Of a stretch of DNA of 64,000 bases, positions 38,385 through 47,132 are shown in pieces (the stretch's first letter is position 1; each line of letters opens with the position of its first letter). Made by a program: the position numbers and the translations under genes. The DNA is from Desulfobulbaceae bacterium. GTDB taxonomy: Bacteria > Desulfobacterota > Desulfobulbia > Desulfobulbales > Desulfocapsaceae. The stretch is taken from NCBI GenBank assembly GCA_009773475.1, contig WSXV01000004.1, positions 62,001 to 126,000 on the forward strand. Reading direction: 5' to 3'. The notes beneath the pieces are model-generated. The model had not been told where the DNA came from. It saw only the letters and a program-made list of their open reading frames with translations, and did not search any database.

Positions 38385-38747
38385 CTATATGGCAAGTCTT
38401 TGCTTGATCCCATTCTGCTCATCAAGGAGAAGAATCGCGGGTTGATATCCCGGCAGATCATCCTCCGTCAATAAGCCATAGGTACAGATTATCACCTTAT
38501 CACCGACCATTCCCATCCGAGCAGCCGCACCATTCAATCCTATCACGCCGCTTCCCGGTGTTCCGACTATGGCGTAGGTGTCAAAACGTGCGCCGTTATT
38601 AATATTATATATATAAACCCGTTCAAAGGCCCTGATACCGACGGCATCCATTAAGACTTTATCAATGGTCAGACTTCCCTCATAATTCAAATCTGCTTCG
38701 GTAATAGTGGCCCGATGCAGCTTTGCTCTCAATATCTGTTGCAACAT
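38385..38747 (-). CDS. panD: Aspartate 1-decarboxylase
   Basis: Makes beta-alanine from aspartate for pantothenate. 120 aa, starting MLQQILRAKLHRATITEADL; self-cleavage Gly-Ser that yields the pyruvoyl group is in YEGSLTIDK, and GAAARMGMVGDKVII is the conserved C-terminal stretch. Lies 26 bp after panC, whose product pantothenate synthetase uses the beta-alanine formed here. Confidence 0.96.
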   Translation of the reverse strand: MLQQILRAKLHRATITEADLNYEGSLTIDKVLMDAVGIRAFERVYIYNINNGARFDTYAIVGTPGSGVIGLNGAAARMGMVGDKVIICTYGLLTEDDLPGYQPAILLLDEQNGIKQRLAI

Positions 38748-38773
38748 ACGTTTATTAGATCTCAGTAGTTTTT

Positions 38774-39631
38774 TTACAGTTCAACTAATCCGGCATTATC
38801 AATCAGGCGTACCTTCCGGTTCACCCTTACTGCCATAATTAACCTGCTGTTTTTATTTACGGTTTCACAGCTCTTAAGGCTGTCAGCATCAACGATTTCG
38901 ACATACTCCACATCACAGCCAGGTGTTGACTGGATATTTTTTATTATTTTACTGCATACTTCAGCAGCAACCAGAGGAACCGTAGAAGCTTTCACCATTT
39001 CCCGGGCGAAACAAATGGCCCGGTAGAGACAAAGCGCCTGCTCAATTTCCTCTTCCTGCAAATAACTATTGCGGGAACTCATGGCTAACCCGCTTTTTTC
39101 CCGTACCGTAGGATGGGCGATGATGGCAACGGGCAAATCTAGATCGCGGGCCATCCGCCTGATTACCGCCAGTTGCTGAAAATCCTTCTCGCCAAAGATC
39201 GCCAGATGGGGGCTGGCCTGCTGAAACAGCTTCATGACCACCGTACAGACACCATCAAAATGACCCGGTCGACTGGCACCGCACAGACCTTTGCCCAACT
39301 CAGCCACCCGAATAGTGGTTTGAAATCCGGGAGGATACATATCAGCTGCAAGCGGGGCATACAAGACATCAACCCCAACGCTTGCGGCAAGATGCATATC
39401 TTTCTGAAGATCACACGGATAGGTGGCAAGATCTTCGCCAGGGCCAAACTGGATGGGATTTACAAAGAGGGAAACCACTACCTGGTCACTTAACTGCCTG
39501 GCCTGACGCATCAAGGCCAGATGACCGGCATGAAAAGAGCCCATGGTTGGCACCAGGGCAATCGTCCTGCCTTCATCCCGCCACAAGGTCGCCAACTCAG
39601 TCATCTCCGCTGGATGCTGGACCAGTTTCAC
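38774..39631 (-). CDS. panC: Pantothenate synthetase
   Basis: ATP-dependent joining of pantoate and beta-alanine. Nucleotidyltransferase motifs: ALVPTMGSFHAGHLALM (HxGH), VSLFVNPIQFGPGEDL, GEKDFQQLAVIRRM and SGLAMSSRNSYL (KMSKS-type). 285 aa, normal. Upstream of panD; with coaBC at 44554-45771 the window covers several coenzyme A steps. Confidence 0.96.
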   Translation of the reverse strand: MKLVQHPAEMTELATLWRDEGRTIALVPTMGSFHAGHLALMRQARQLSDQVVVSLFVNPIQFGPGEDLATYPCDLQKDMHLAASVGVDVLYAPLAADMYPPGFQTTIRVAELGKGLCGASRPGHFDGVCTVVMKLFQQASPHLAIFGEKDFQQLAVIRRMARDLDLPVAIIAHPTVREKSGLAMSSRNSYLQEEEIEQALCLYRAICFAREMVKASTVPLVAAEVCSKIIKNIQSTPGCDVEYVEIVDADSLKSCETVNKNSRLIMAVRVNRKVRLIDNAGLVEL

Positions 39632-39652
39632 CTTGACACCTCTAAGAGAGAT

Positions 39653-40348
39653 CTAAAGCGTAGCCTTGAGTCTGGCAACTTTTTCATCCAGAGCGATCTT
39701 GGCTGGATTATTCTGCTCCTGACCAGGGAAAAATGCCAGATACTCCTCATATACAGCCAACGCTTCTTTTCCTTTGCCCTGTGACTCATAAATCCTTGCA
39801 AGTCCGGAAAATCCTTCCCCTTCATAGCCAGCAATCTTTTGCAGTGCTTTATATTCCAGGGCTGCAGCCTCTAACTCACCGCTGGCTTCATGAGCCTGGG
39901 CCAGACCAAAGCTCAAAAGAGCATGGAGTGGATCAGAATCGCCTATTTTTTTTCGGACCACAACGAATCGTTCGGCGGCCTCTTTAAACTTACCCGCCGC
40001 AATCAAATCATTGGCCATCTCGGCATCCGCCCAAATGGCGGAAGGTGTCCCGGAAAAATCTGCGGTTACTGCCACCAGCCCCTTGTGTCTTTCCTCACCA
40101 GTCACCTGCATCGCTATAGCCAAGGCTGCAGAAGCCTTTTCAATGCGGTTGGTCCGATACGAGCTGTACATGGTCAAAGAGAGAACGACCACTGCGGCGA
40201 AGGCAGCTCCTATCTGCAGATTTTTTTTATTTTTCTTCACATACCGGATCACAGCAGGCGGAAGATTCAGATGTTCAAGCAATCCGACGCTTCCCTCTGG
40301 AGAAATTTCCTGAAGCTGCTGTTTATCAAAGGCGCTCTGTCCAGCCAT
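39653..40348 (-). CDS. YfgM-like TPR membrane protein
   Basis: 231 aa: cytoplasmic N terminus (~1-45), one transmembrane segment (~46-64, IGAAFAAVVVLSLTMYSS), then a periplasmic helical region with TPR-like repeats (~110-220; GLAQAHEASGELEAAALEYKAL and GLARIYESQGKGKEALAVYE, each seen in part). This is the YfgM/ancillary Sec-translocon topology in enterobacteria; the role here is inferred only from architecture. 21 bp upstream of panC on the same strand. Confidence 0.72.
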   Translation of the reverse strand: MAGQSAFDKQQLQEISPEGSVGLLEHLNLPPAVIRYVKKNKKNLQIGAAFAAVVVLSLTMYSSYRTNRIEKASAALAIAMQVTGEERHKGLVAVTADFSGTPSAIWADAEMANDLIAAGKFKEAAERFVVVRKKIGDSDPLHALLSFGLAQAHEASGELEAAALEYKALQKIAGYEGEGFSGLARIYESQGKGKEALAVYEEYLAFFPGQEQNNPAKIALDEKVARLKATL

Positions 40349-40500
40349 ATCAAACTCCCTTTACTTTTCTCTGAGAAACCCCTGAAAGTGACACTTACAC
40401 CTTCTTAGGGATTCCAAAAAATTATATCCCCAAAAGACAGGAATCATTGTTAATCTGTGAATGATAAAAAAAATCTCAACGAGTTTTTTTGCAATCCTTG

Positions 40501-41325
40501 TTAATCAATCTTTACCAATTCTACCCTGCGGTTTTTGGCCTTCCCTGCTTCTGTGGTATTGTCGGCAATCGGCATGGACATACCATATCCCTTCACAACA
40601 AGCCGAGAAGGATCGATTCCTTTTGCAATTAAAGCATTTTTTACAGTCTGAGCCCGCTCAGAGGAAAGCTGTTGGTTTCTCTCCATCGTACCATCTCCAT
40701 CAGTATGCCCATCGATGGAAAGCTTCAGATTCGAGCGTTGACTCAGCATAGTAAAAATATCCTTCATAACAGACTCAGCATCAGGTTTCATCTGACTACT
40801 GGCCGCATCAAAATTGATATAGACAGTCGCTTTGCCGGTACCATCAATAGCACCAAGAAGTGGATTGACCGCAACCTCTTGCTTCATAGAACTTTTCTCT
40901 ATAATATTAAGAGAGTACCAGCCACCATTAGCGGCACAATTCACCCGTACCCAGATCTCTTTATTTCCTTGGATAATACGCATAACGGCACTATCGCGGG
41001 ATTCATCAAGAACCTCACCCCCTGTCTGCCGTACCGAATTGGTAAAATTTCTGATAACCAGCAGGCCGCCAGGAGCTTCAATCCCTTTGTTAAGCTTATA
41101 ATGGAGATCAAAAAATTTACCTTCAACTGTTACTTTGTCACTTGGAGTTTTTCCTGTCTTAAAAGTATAGGTATCAAACTGCGTAGATTTACTCATCTCT
41201 GGATGATAGGTAAACCCTTCCAATGTATTAAAAAGGGGATATTCCTCAACGGCAGCTGCTGCCATGGAAACAAAAGCAACAAGAAGACAAGGCAAAAAAT
41301 ATAATTTTTTAAGCAAGTTAAGCAT
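40501..41325 (-). CDS. OmpA family outer-membrane/periplasmic protein
   Basis: 274 aa. Signal peptide MLNLLKKLYFLPCLLVAFVS ending near AAA|VEEYP; a unique N-terminal domain (~26-160) rich in strands; and a C-terminal OmpA peptidoglycan-binding domain (~165-274) with INFDAASSQMKPDAE, LSIDGHTDGDGTMERNQQLS (GHTD) and KAKNRRVELV. Start at ATG 41325 has GGAG 9 nt upstream; the frame is open to 41367. The N-terminal domain is not a porin-like barrel that I can identify. Anchors the envelope to peptidoglycan by inference. Confidence 0.9.
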   Translation of the reverse strand: MLNLLKKLYFLPCLLVAFVSMAAAAVEEYPLFNTLEGFTYHPEMSKSTQFDTYTFKTGKTPSDKVTVEGKFFDLHYKLNKGIEAPGGLLVIRNFTNSVRQTGGEVLDESRDSAVMRIIQGNKEIWVRVNCAANGGWYSLNIIEKSSMKQEVAVNPLLGAIDGTGKATVYINFDAASSQMKPDAESVMKDIFTMLSQRSNLKLSIDGHTDGDGTMERNQQLSSERAQTVKNALIAKGIDPSRLVVKGYGMSMPIADNTTEAGKAKNRRVELVKID

Positions 41326-41543
41326 AATAGTAAACTCCATATCTGTAAGTAATAACAAAAAAAACAATCATCCTGAGATGCATGATTCTTTTAGGCAGGA
41401 ATTCATTTTAAAGCTGATAAACTTACCATTCAAGTTACTAAATATGCCAGTTAAAAATAAAGAGGTTTTCAGTTTCCCCATTCAAGTGTAAAATTACAAA
41501 AAAAAATTAAATAAAATTCCATTACTTCTACGAGCAACCTGCC

Positions 41544-42260
41544 ATGCGGATCCTTCTTCTTTCAGACATCCATGGAAATCTTCCTGCCCTTACTGCCATT
41601 GAACATTTTTTTGCTGGCCGATCCTTTGATTCCATCATTAATTGCGGAGACTCAACTGTTTACGCGCCATTTCCCAACGAAACGATACAGTGGCTGCAGG
41701 ACAGGAAGGCTTATTCCATCCTGGGGAATACCGACCATAAGGTTATCACTCTACTCCAGGGCGGCACCTTCAAAAAACCCCATGATGAAGAGAAAAGGAT
41801 TATGTACCGATCAACAATGCAGGGGTTGAATGCCCGCAGCAAACAGTATCTCCTTGCCTTGGAAGACTCTCAGAGACTGATCTTCGAGGATTGCTCCATC
41901 GGTCTCTTCCATGGCAGCCCTGATCATCCGCGGGAACTGCTTTTTGCCCAGACTCCGGCTGATCGCTTTCAGGAACTCAGCCAATTGACTGATTGCCGAA
42001 TAGTTGTGACCGGTCATTCCCATTCGCCCTATCATAAGCACATCGATGGAACCCATTTCATCAATCCCGGCAGCGCGGGCCGTATGTTTGACGGCAATCC
42101 AGAGGCCAGTTGCGCCACTCTGACCATCACCAACTATGATATCCAGGTTCGTCATCACCGTATCGCCTATCCTGTGGAAGAGGTTGTAGAAGCTCTCCGC
42201 CGCGAACATCTGCCTGAAATCTATGCGGATATGTTTCGCCAGGGACGCAAATTAAACTAA
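41544..42260 (+). CDS. Metallophosphoesterase, YfcE-like
   Basis: Calcineurin-like phosphoesterase of 238 aa with all metal motifs in order: LLSDIHGNLPAL, INCGDSTVYAPF, LGNTDHKV, GLFHGSPD, and VVTGHSHSPYH. Substrate unknown; YfcE/MJ0936 relatives cleave phosphodiesters in vitro. Followed 72 bp later by rsmA on the same strand. Confidence 0.88.
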   Translation: MRILLLSDIHGNLPALTAIEHFFAGRSFDSIINCGDSTVYAPFPNETIQWLQDRKAYSILGNTDHKVITLLQGGTFKKPHDEEKRIMYRSTMQGLNARSKQYLLALEDSQRLIFEDCSIGLFHGSPDHPRELLFAQTPADRFQELSQLTDCRIVVTGHSHSPYHKHIDGTHFINPGSAGRMFDGNPEASCATLTITNYDIQVRHHRIAYPVEEVVEALRREHLPEIYADMFRQGRKLN

Positions 42261-42332
42261 AGCCAGTACTGCAATTCGCAGCCAGGCTAGTGTTTTTCAC
42301 CAATAAATGTAGAAAGTCCACATGGTATTCTA

Positions 42333-43214
42333 ATGACTATCGCCCATAATACACGAGCAGCCCTTGCCAAACACCAGCTGGCTCCGAAAAAACGCTTTGG
42401 CCAGAATTTCCTGGTCCATACCTCTACCGCGGAGTCCATCGTTCGTGCAGGCGGTGTGACAGCCGATGACATCATCATTGAGGTCGGTGTTGGTCTTGGC
42501 GCCCTCACCCGCCCCATAGCCCGCGCTGCCAGACAGGTATTTGGACTTGAAATCGACAGCGGCATTATCAGGTATCATCAGGAAGAACACGACCTGCCTG
42601 AGAATGTCACCCTGATGCATCAGGATATATTAAAGGCTGATTTTCAAAATCTGGCAGACTTGGCGCAAGGCCCGATCAAAATCATGGCCAATCTTCCTTA
42701 TTCCATCTCCAACCCTTTTCTCTTTACGCTGATCGAAAATCAAGAGAAAATGGCCTGGGCCACAATCATGTTGCAAAAGGAGGTGGCCGATCGGTTGACG
42801 GCTCAGCCTGGAACCAAACAATACGGTGTCCCCACGGTTTTACTTGGCGCCTGCGCAACGGTGAAGCGACTCTTGACCCTGAAGCCTGGAGAGTTTCATC
42901 CCCGACCTAAAATTGACTCAGTGGTAGTGCGCATCGATTTTAATCGGCAGGCTGATCGCCTCAAAGCCCTCCCTTCGTATGATCATCTCCTCTTTCATCG
43001 TGTTGTCCGAGGCGCCTTCAGTCAGCGTCGCAAGACTCTGCTCAACACCCTGAGCAGTGCAAAAATCATACCCGGTGCAGCTGATCAGGAAAATATCCCC
43101 ATCAAAAAACTCACCGAGGCAGCCATCCGCAGGGCCGGCATCGCCCCAACAGCAAGGGCAGAGGATCTGAACCTGGAAGAATTCATTCAGCTCTCCCTGG
43201 CCTTTTCTGAATAG
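42333..43214 (+). CDS. rsmA: 16S rRNA dimethyladenosine transferase
   Basis: Dimethylates two adjacent adenosines of the 3'-terminal helix of 16S rRNA (A1518/A1519 in E. coli). N-terminal KKRFGQNFLVH, SAM motif IIEVGVGLGALTRPIA, catalytic NLPYSISNPFLF, and the C-terminal helical domain. 293 aa, normal. Also named ksgA; loss gives kasugamycin resistance. Upstream of an alcohol dehydrogenase gene by 33 bp. Confidence 0.95.
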   Translation: MTIAHNTRAALAKHQLAPKKRFGQNFLVHTSTAESIVRAGGVTADDIIIEVGVGLGALTRPIARAARQVFGLEIDSGIIRYHQEEHDLPENVTLMHQDILKADFQNLADLAQGPIKIMANLPYSISNPFLFTLIENQEKMAWATIMLQKEVADRLTAQPGTKQYGVPTVLLGACATVKRLLTLKPGEFHPRPKIDSVVVRIDFNRQADRLKALPSYDHLLFHRVVRGAFSQRRKTLLNTLSSAKIIPGAADQENIPIKKLTEAAIRRAGIAPTARAEDLNLEEFIQLSLAFSE

Positions 43215-43247
43215 GCCAACATTTTTTCCATAGAGGAATTTCATCTC

Positions 43248-44408
43248 ATGCAGAACTTCGTCTTTCATAATCCCACCAAGATCCTCTTCGGCAAGGGCAC
43301 CATTTCCAATATAGGCCCTGAGACCACCGCCTTTTCCAATAAAGTCCTGCTGGTCTATGGCAGTGGATCAATCAAAAAAAACGGTTTATACCAGCAGGTC
43401 ACGGAGTCCCTGCAAAACGCCGGGGCCGAAATTGTCGAACATCCAGGAGTACAATCCAACCCCCTGCTCAGCCACGTGCGGGCAGGAATAGCCCTGACCA
43501 AGACACACCATTGCCAGGTTGTCTGTGCTGTTGGTGGTGGCTCCGTCATCGACGAGGCCAAGGCGATCTGCGCCGGTGCTATGGTTGACCATGATGTATG
43601 GAAATTTTTCACCGGCAAAAAATCAATCACTTCCACTCTGCCCCTGACCACGGTATTAACCCTGGCCGCATCCGGCTCGGAGATGAACTCCGGCATGGTT
43701 ATCACCAACGAGGAGACCAATCAGAAATTTGGTTTTGCCAATAAACATCTCTTTCCCAAGGCCTCCATTCTCGACCCGGAGGCAACCTTCAGCGTCCCGG
43801 CCAACTACACCGCTTATGGGGCAGTGGATGCCATCGCCCATGTCCTTGAGTTCTATTTTACAACCGCTGATCCATCTACACCGGTGCAGGACCGATTTAT
43901 GGAAGGACTTGTCATCAATGCCATGGAGAGCTGTGATCGAGTACTCGCTGACTTGCACGACTATCAGGGGCGCGCTGATCTCATGTGGACTGCCACCCTC
44001 GCCTTAAACGGCCTGACTGGTGCCGGACTTGGCAAGGTCGGCTTTCCCATGCATATGATCGAGCACTCCCTGTCGGCACTCTATGATGTCCCCCATGGAG
44101 CTGGACTTTCCGCCATCATCCCTGGATGGATGCGCCACCAGAGCGAAATCACACCCAAGCGATTTGCCCAGTTTGCTGAACGGGTGTTTGACTGCAGAAA
44201 CGGCAGCGTCGAAGAACAAGCCCAGATGGGAATAAATTCTCTGCAAAAATGGTTCGAAAAGGTTCACAGCCCTACTTCTCTTCAAGCCCTGCATATCCCA
44301 ACACAGGACATCCCCAGGATTGCAGAAAATGCCCTGGCCCTGGCAAAAGTCTGGCGCATGCCCGACTATGACAATGGCCGAATTCAAGCCATTCTGGCTG
44401 GTTGTTGA
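43248..44408 (+). CDS. Iron-containing alcohol dehydrogenase
   Basis: NAD(P)-dependent group III alcohol dehydrogenase, 386 aa, closest in pattern to butanol dehydrogenase/YqhD types. Seen: GGGSVIDEAKAI (nucleotide), LAASGSEMNSGMVITNEETN, and metal ligands in AYGAVDAIAHVLEFYF (D, H) and HMIEHSLSALYDVPHG (H...H). The substrate may be a short-chain aldehyde or alcohol. The spacer to the convergent coaBC is AT-rich with a weak hairpin. Confidence 0.9.
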   Translation: MQNFVFHNPTKILFGKGTISNIGPETTAFSNKVLLVYGSGSIKKNGLYQQVTESLQNAGAEIVEHPGVQSNPLLSHVRAGIALTKTHHCQVVCAVGGGSVIDEAKAICAGAMVDHDVWKFFTGKKSITSTLPLTTVLTLAASGSEMNSGMVITNEETNQKFGFANKHLFPKASILDPEATFSVPANYTAYGAVDAIAHVLEFYFTTADPSTPVQDRFMEGLVINAMESCDRVLADLHDYQGRADLMWTATLALNGLTGAGLGKVGFPMHMIEHSLSALYDVPHGAGLSAIIPGWMRHQSEITPKRFAQFAERVFDCRNGSVEEQAQMGINSLQKWFEKVHSPTSLQALHIPTQDIPRIAENALALAKVWRMPDYDNGRIQAILAGC

Positions 44409-44553
44409 AGTGGAGTAAAAGGAAAACCAAAAGGGGGGGAGACAACAGAAGCTGTTAAAGCGTAATCCTTTGTTTTTATATTTTTTTTTAAAACAATGCA
44501 AAGAAGGTTTTTTATCTTCCACTTCACTGTCAGGCTATTGTGCGGGCGTGTAG

Positions 44554-45771
44554 TTACTCGCTGCTTCTTGCACCCAGCATCTTCACCACATGATCCCAGA
44601 TCAGGTCTGCCGTCTGCTCCTTACTCACCAGAGGCAGGTGATTGATCCCTTTGTTATCAAGGAGGCTTACCTGGTTGGTATCCGCCTCAAATCCCGTATG
44701 GACGGATTGGATATCATTAATGGCGATCAGATCGAGGTTTTTCTTCGTAAGTTTTCTTTCCCCTTCTGCCACGTGTTCTTTACTTTCAGCTGCAAAACCA
44801 ATCAACAGGAAGCCTGCTTCCTCTTTTATCGCCCCCAATTCATGCAAGATATCCGCCGTTTGCTCCAAAGACAGTTGCAGATTGGCCTGTTCTTTTTTTA
44901 CCTTGTTAACAAATGGTACTACCGGTCGAAAATCACTCACCGCAGCTGCCTTGACGATTATTGATGCTTGCCGGCAGCGGCTCAAAACTGCTTCAGCCAT
45001 CTCAGAGGCGGTCTCCACCCGTACACAGGTCACACCTTGCGGCAAGGGTAGTGTTGTCGGGCCGGAAATCAGAGTCACTTCCGCCCCACGTCTTCGTGCA
45101 GTTCTAGCCAGGCTGTACCCCATCTTTCCAGATGATCGATTGCTTAGAAATCGTGCGGGATCCAGAGGCTCACGGGTCGGTCCGGCAGTGATCAAAATCT
45201 TTTCACCGGCAAGATCCTGCAATGCAAGATTTTGTAATATGGCTTCACGGGCCGGCTCCCATTCCGGTAGACGCCCGGCCCCCTCCTCTTTGCAGGCCAT
45301 CCGTCCACTCTCCGGCTCAATTACCTGATACCCAAGGTTTTTTAGCTTCAGAATATTCTCCTGAACAGCAGGATGCTGGTACATTTGAGTATTCATGGCT
45401 GGAAATACCAAAACTTTTGCCTGAGTGGCAAGGACCGTGCAAGCCAGCAGATCATCAGCCATCCCATGCGCCAACCTGGCAATGGTCTGGGCAGTGGCCG
45501 GGGCAATCACCACAAGATCTGTTTCCCGCGCCAGATGTATATGGGGGATGATCTCCGCATCTTCTTTGGCAAAAAGATCGGCATGCACCCGCTCACCAGA
45601 AAGGGCGGCAAAGGTGAGAGGAGTGACAAACCGGCAGGCCGAATCAGTCATAATCACCGTTACCCGTGCCTCTTCCTTGACAAGAGAGCTGACCCAACCG
45701 GCGACTTTAAAGGCCGCAATGCTGCCAGTCACTCCCACCGTGATTCGTTTCCCAGCAAATGTTGTATGCAT
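44554..45771 (-). CDS. coaBC: Bifunctional phosphopantothenoylcysteine decarboxylase/phosphopantothenate-cysteine ligase
   Basis: Two steps of coenzyme A synthesis. N-terminal CoaC flavoprotein (~1-190): ITVGVTGSIAAFKV, catalytic His in IIPHIHLAR, and FPAMNTQMYQHP. C-terminal CoaB ligase (~190-405): ILITAGPTREPLDPARFLSN, KMGYSLARTA, and VKAAAVSDFRP. 405 aa, normal fusion length. It follows BI-1 on the same strand, but a strong terminator separates them. Works after panC/panD products. Confidence 0.96.
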   Translation of the reverse strand: MHTTFAGKRITVGVTGSIAAFKVAGWVSSLVKEEARVTVIMTDSACRFVTPLTFAALSGERVHADLFAKEDAEIIPHIHLARETDLVVIAPATAQTIARLAHGMADDLLACTVLATQAKVLVFPAMNTQMYQHPAVQENILKLKNLGYQVIEPESGRMACKEEGAGRLPEWEPAREAILQNLALQDLAGEKILITAGPTREPLDPARFLSNRSSGKMGYSLARTARRRGAEVTLISGPTTLPLPQGVTCVRVETASEMAEAVLSRCRQASIIVKAAAVSDFRPVVPFVNKVKKEQANLQLSLEQTADILHELGAIKEEAGFLLIGFAAESKEHVAEGERKLTKKNLDLIAINDIQSVHTGFEADTNQVSLLDNKGINHLPLVSKEQTADLIWDHVVKMLGARSSE

Positions 45772-45810
45772 TTATTTTATCCCAGAAAATTGAGCAGAGG
45801 TTTTTAAAAA

Positions 45811-45852
45811 AGGAAAAGGCATGTCCCACCATTGAGGGACATGCCTTTTCCT
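45811..45852 (-). terminator. Terminator after the Bax-inhibitor-1 gene
   Basis: 17-bp perfect inverted repeat AGGAAAAGGCATGTCCC/GGGACATGCCTTTTCCT, 8-nt loop, followed on the minus strand by a T-run; 27 bp beyond the BI-1 stop and upstream of coaBC. Confidence 0.88.
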
Positions 45853-45878
45853 AATTCATCTTATAATAATCGTAAAGT

Positions 45879-46586
45879 CTAATCCCTGCTGCCTCCAAAG
45901 AATCTAAGCATCATAAGAAAGAGATTGATAAAATCAAGATACAGGGCCAGGGCTCCCATGATCGAACCCTTCCTGACCATCTCTTCTCCCTGAGTCATGA
46001 TTCCCTGTTCGCCGATGGCCTTAATCCTCTGCACGTCATAGGCCGTCAAGCCAGTGAAGACAAGAACCCCAACCATGGAAATCACCCAGGACATGGCGGA
46101 ACTCTGGAAAAACATATTCACCAGCGAGGCGACAAGAATTCCAATCAAGCCCATAAATAGAAAAGAACCAAACCCTGAAAGATCCCTTTTGGTGACCAGG
46201 CCATAGACGGCCATGGCGCCAAACATCGCAGCGGTAATGAAGAAAGTGCCGGCAATGGATGAGCGCGTATAGGCAAGAAAAATAGTGGAGAGAGTCACCC
46301 CGTTTAACACTGCATACCCGATAAAGAGTCCGGTGGCTGTAGAGGCCTGCAACTTGTCAACTCTGGCCGAGAGGAAAAAAACCATCCCCAGTTCAACCAG
46401 GACAAGAACCATGAGCATGGGGCTAGAGACAATTTGCATGGCAATGCCCGATGAAGCGGTTAGATAGGCCACAATACCGGTCAGTCCAAGCCCAATGGCC
46501 ATCCAGTTGAAGACCTTGGCCAGAAAGATGGTGGATGCCTCCTGTCGGGCCTGGGTCAAGGTTATCTGATTAGTATTTCCGTACAT
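45879..46586 (-). CDS. Bax inhibitor-1/YccA family membrane protein
   Basis: 235 aa with seven predicted transmembrane helices. Family signatures: FLAKVFNWMAIGLGLTGIVA in helix 1, FFITAAMFGAMAVYGLVTKR, and the C-terminal GALALYLDFINLFLMMLRFFG. YccA in E. coli modulates FtsH; other members are Ca2+ leak or pH-sensitive channels. ATG has AGGAGG 6 nt upstream. Function here inferred by family only. Confidence 0.92.
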   Translation of the reverse strand: MYGNTNQITLTQARQEASTIFLAKVFNWMAIGLGLTGIVAYLTASSGIAMQIVSSPMLMVLVLVELGMVFFLSARVDKLQASTATGLFIGYAVLNGVTLSTIFLAYTRSSIAGTFFITAAMFGAMAVYGLVTKRDLSGFGSFLFMGLIGILVASLVNMFFQSSAMSWVISMVGVLVFTGLTAYDVQRIKAIGEQGIMTQGEEMVRKGSIMGALALYLDFINLFLMMLRFFGGSRD

Positions 46587-46850
46587 ATCCTTCCTCCTTT
46601 TTTAATAGTAGCTAACCAAAGAGAACTACTTTGTTTTTTTAACACAAGTCATGAAGAAACAAAAAATAAATTCAGATCAGCTAAAATATAACACAGAAAC
46701 AGGTAACATATATTCATAGCACCTGAAATCTCTATAAAGCTTAGTCTTTACTGCCAGCTCACTTGAAAACAAAAGCTAATGTAATCATTTTATTCATGTA
46801 TGCAAGAAAAAGGGGCCGGGACGACCTCGTTCATCAGAGGTAAGCACAAA
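46587..46850. other. Intergenic region between BI-1 and tRNA-His
   Basis: AT-rich, presumed BI-1 promoter region. No gene, repeat or known RNA recognised apart from the tRNA terminator that follows. Confidence 0.45.
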
Positions 46851-46888
46851 AAAAAGGAGTTCCCGGCATCAGCCGGGAACTCCTTTTT
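46851..46888 (-). terminator. tRNA-His terminator
   Basis: 17-bp perfect inverted repeat AAAAAGGAGTTCCCGGC/GCCGGGAACTCCTTTTT with a 4-nt loop, 6 bp after the tRNA 3' end, ending in a T-run on the minus strand. Confidence 0.9.
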
Positions 46889-46894
46889 CATCGG

Positions 46895-46972
46895 TGGGGT
46901 GAATGATGGGACTTGAACCCACGACCTCCTGGGCCACAACCAGGTGCTACCACCAGCTGAGCTACATCCACC
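46895..46972 (-). tRNA. tRNA-His (GTG anticodon)
   Basis: Cloverleaf with acceptor stem GTGGATG/CATTCAC, D-arm GCTC...GAGC-type, anticodon stem-loop CCTGG-TTGTGGC-CCAGG giving anticodon GTG, T-arm TCGTGGGTTCAAGTCCCATCA (standard GGTTCAAGTCC loop). The histidine-specific extra G at -1 pairs with C73, and CCA is encoded. No other tRNA is adjacent. Confidence 0.96.
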
Positions 46973-47003
46973 ACAGATCAGTTTGTCAATAATCAAGCCA
47001 TTT

Positions 47004-47032
47004 TTTATACCTGTTGCTACTGTTTTTCGCAA
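47004..47032 (-). promoter_or_regulatory. Candidate tRNA-His promoter
   Basis: Minus-strand TTGCGA (47032-47027) and TATAAA (47009-47004) with a 17-bp spacer, about 32 bp ahead of the tRNA. Good spacing and position; motif match only. Confidence 0.5.
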
Positions 47033-47132
47033 GCATAAAATGCAGAACAAAAAAGTGTTAATGAATTACAAAAATTCGTTCTACGAAATGAACGTGTCAG
47101 ATATGTTACCACTAATGACAAGTCGGAGACCT

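Noticed and set aside
46790-47050. Minus-strand frame across the tRNA-His region
   Set aside because: Overlaps the tRNA and its terminator; a chance open frame.
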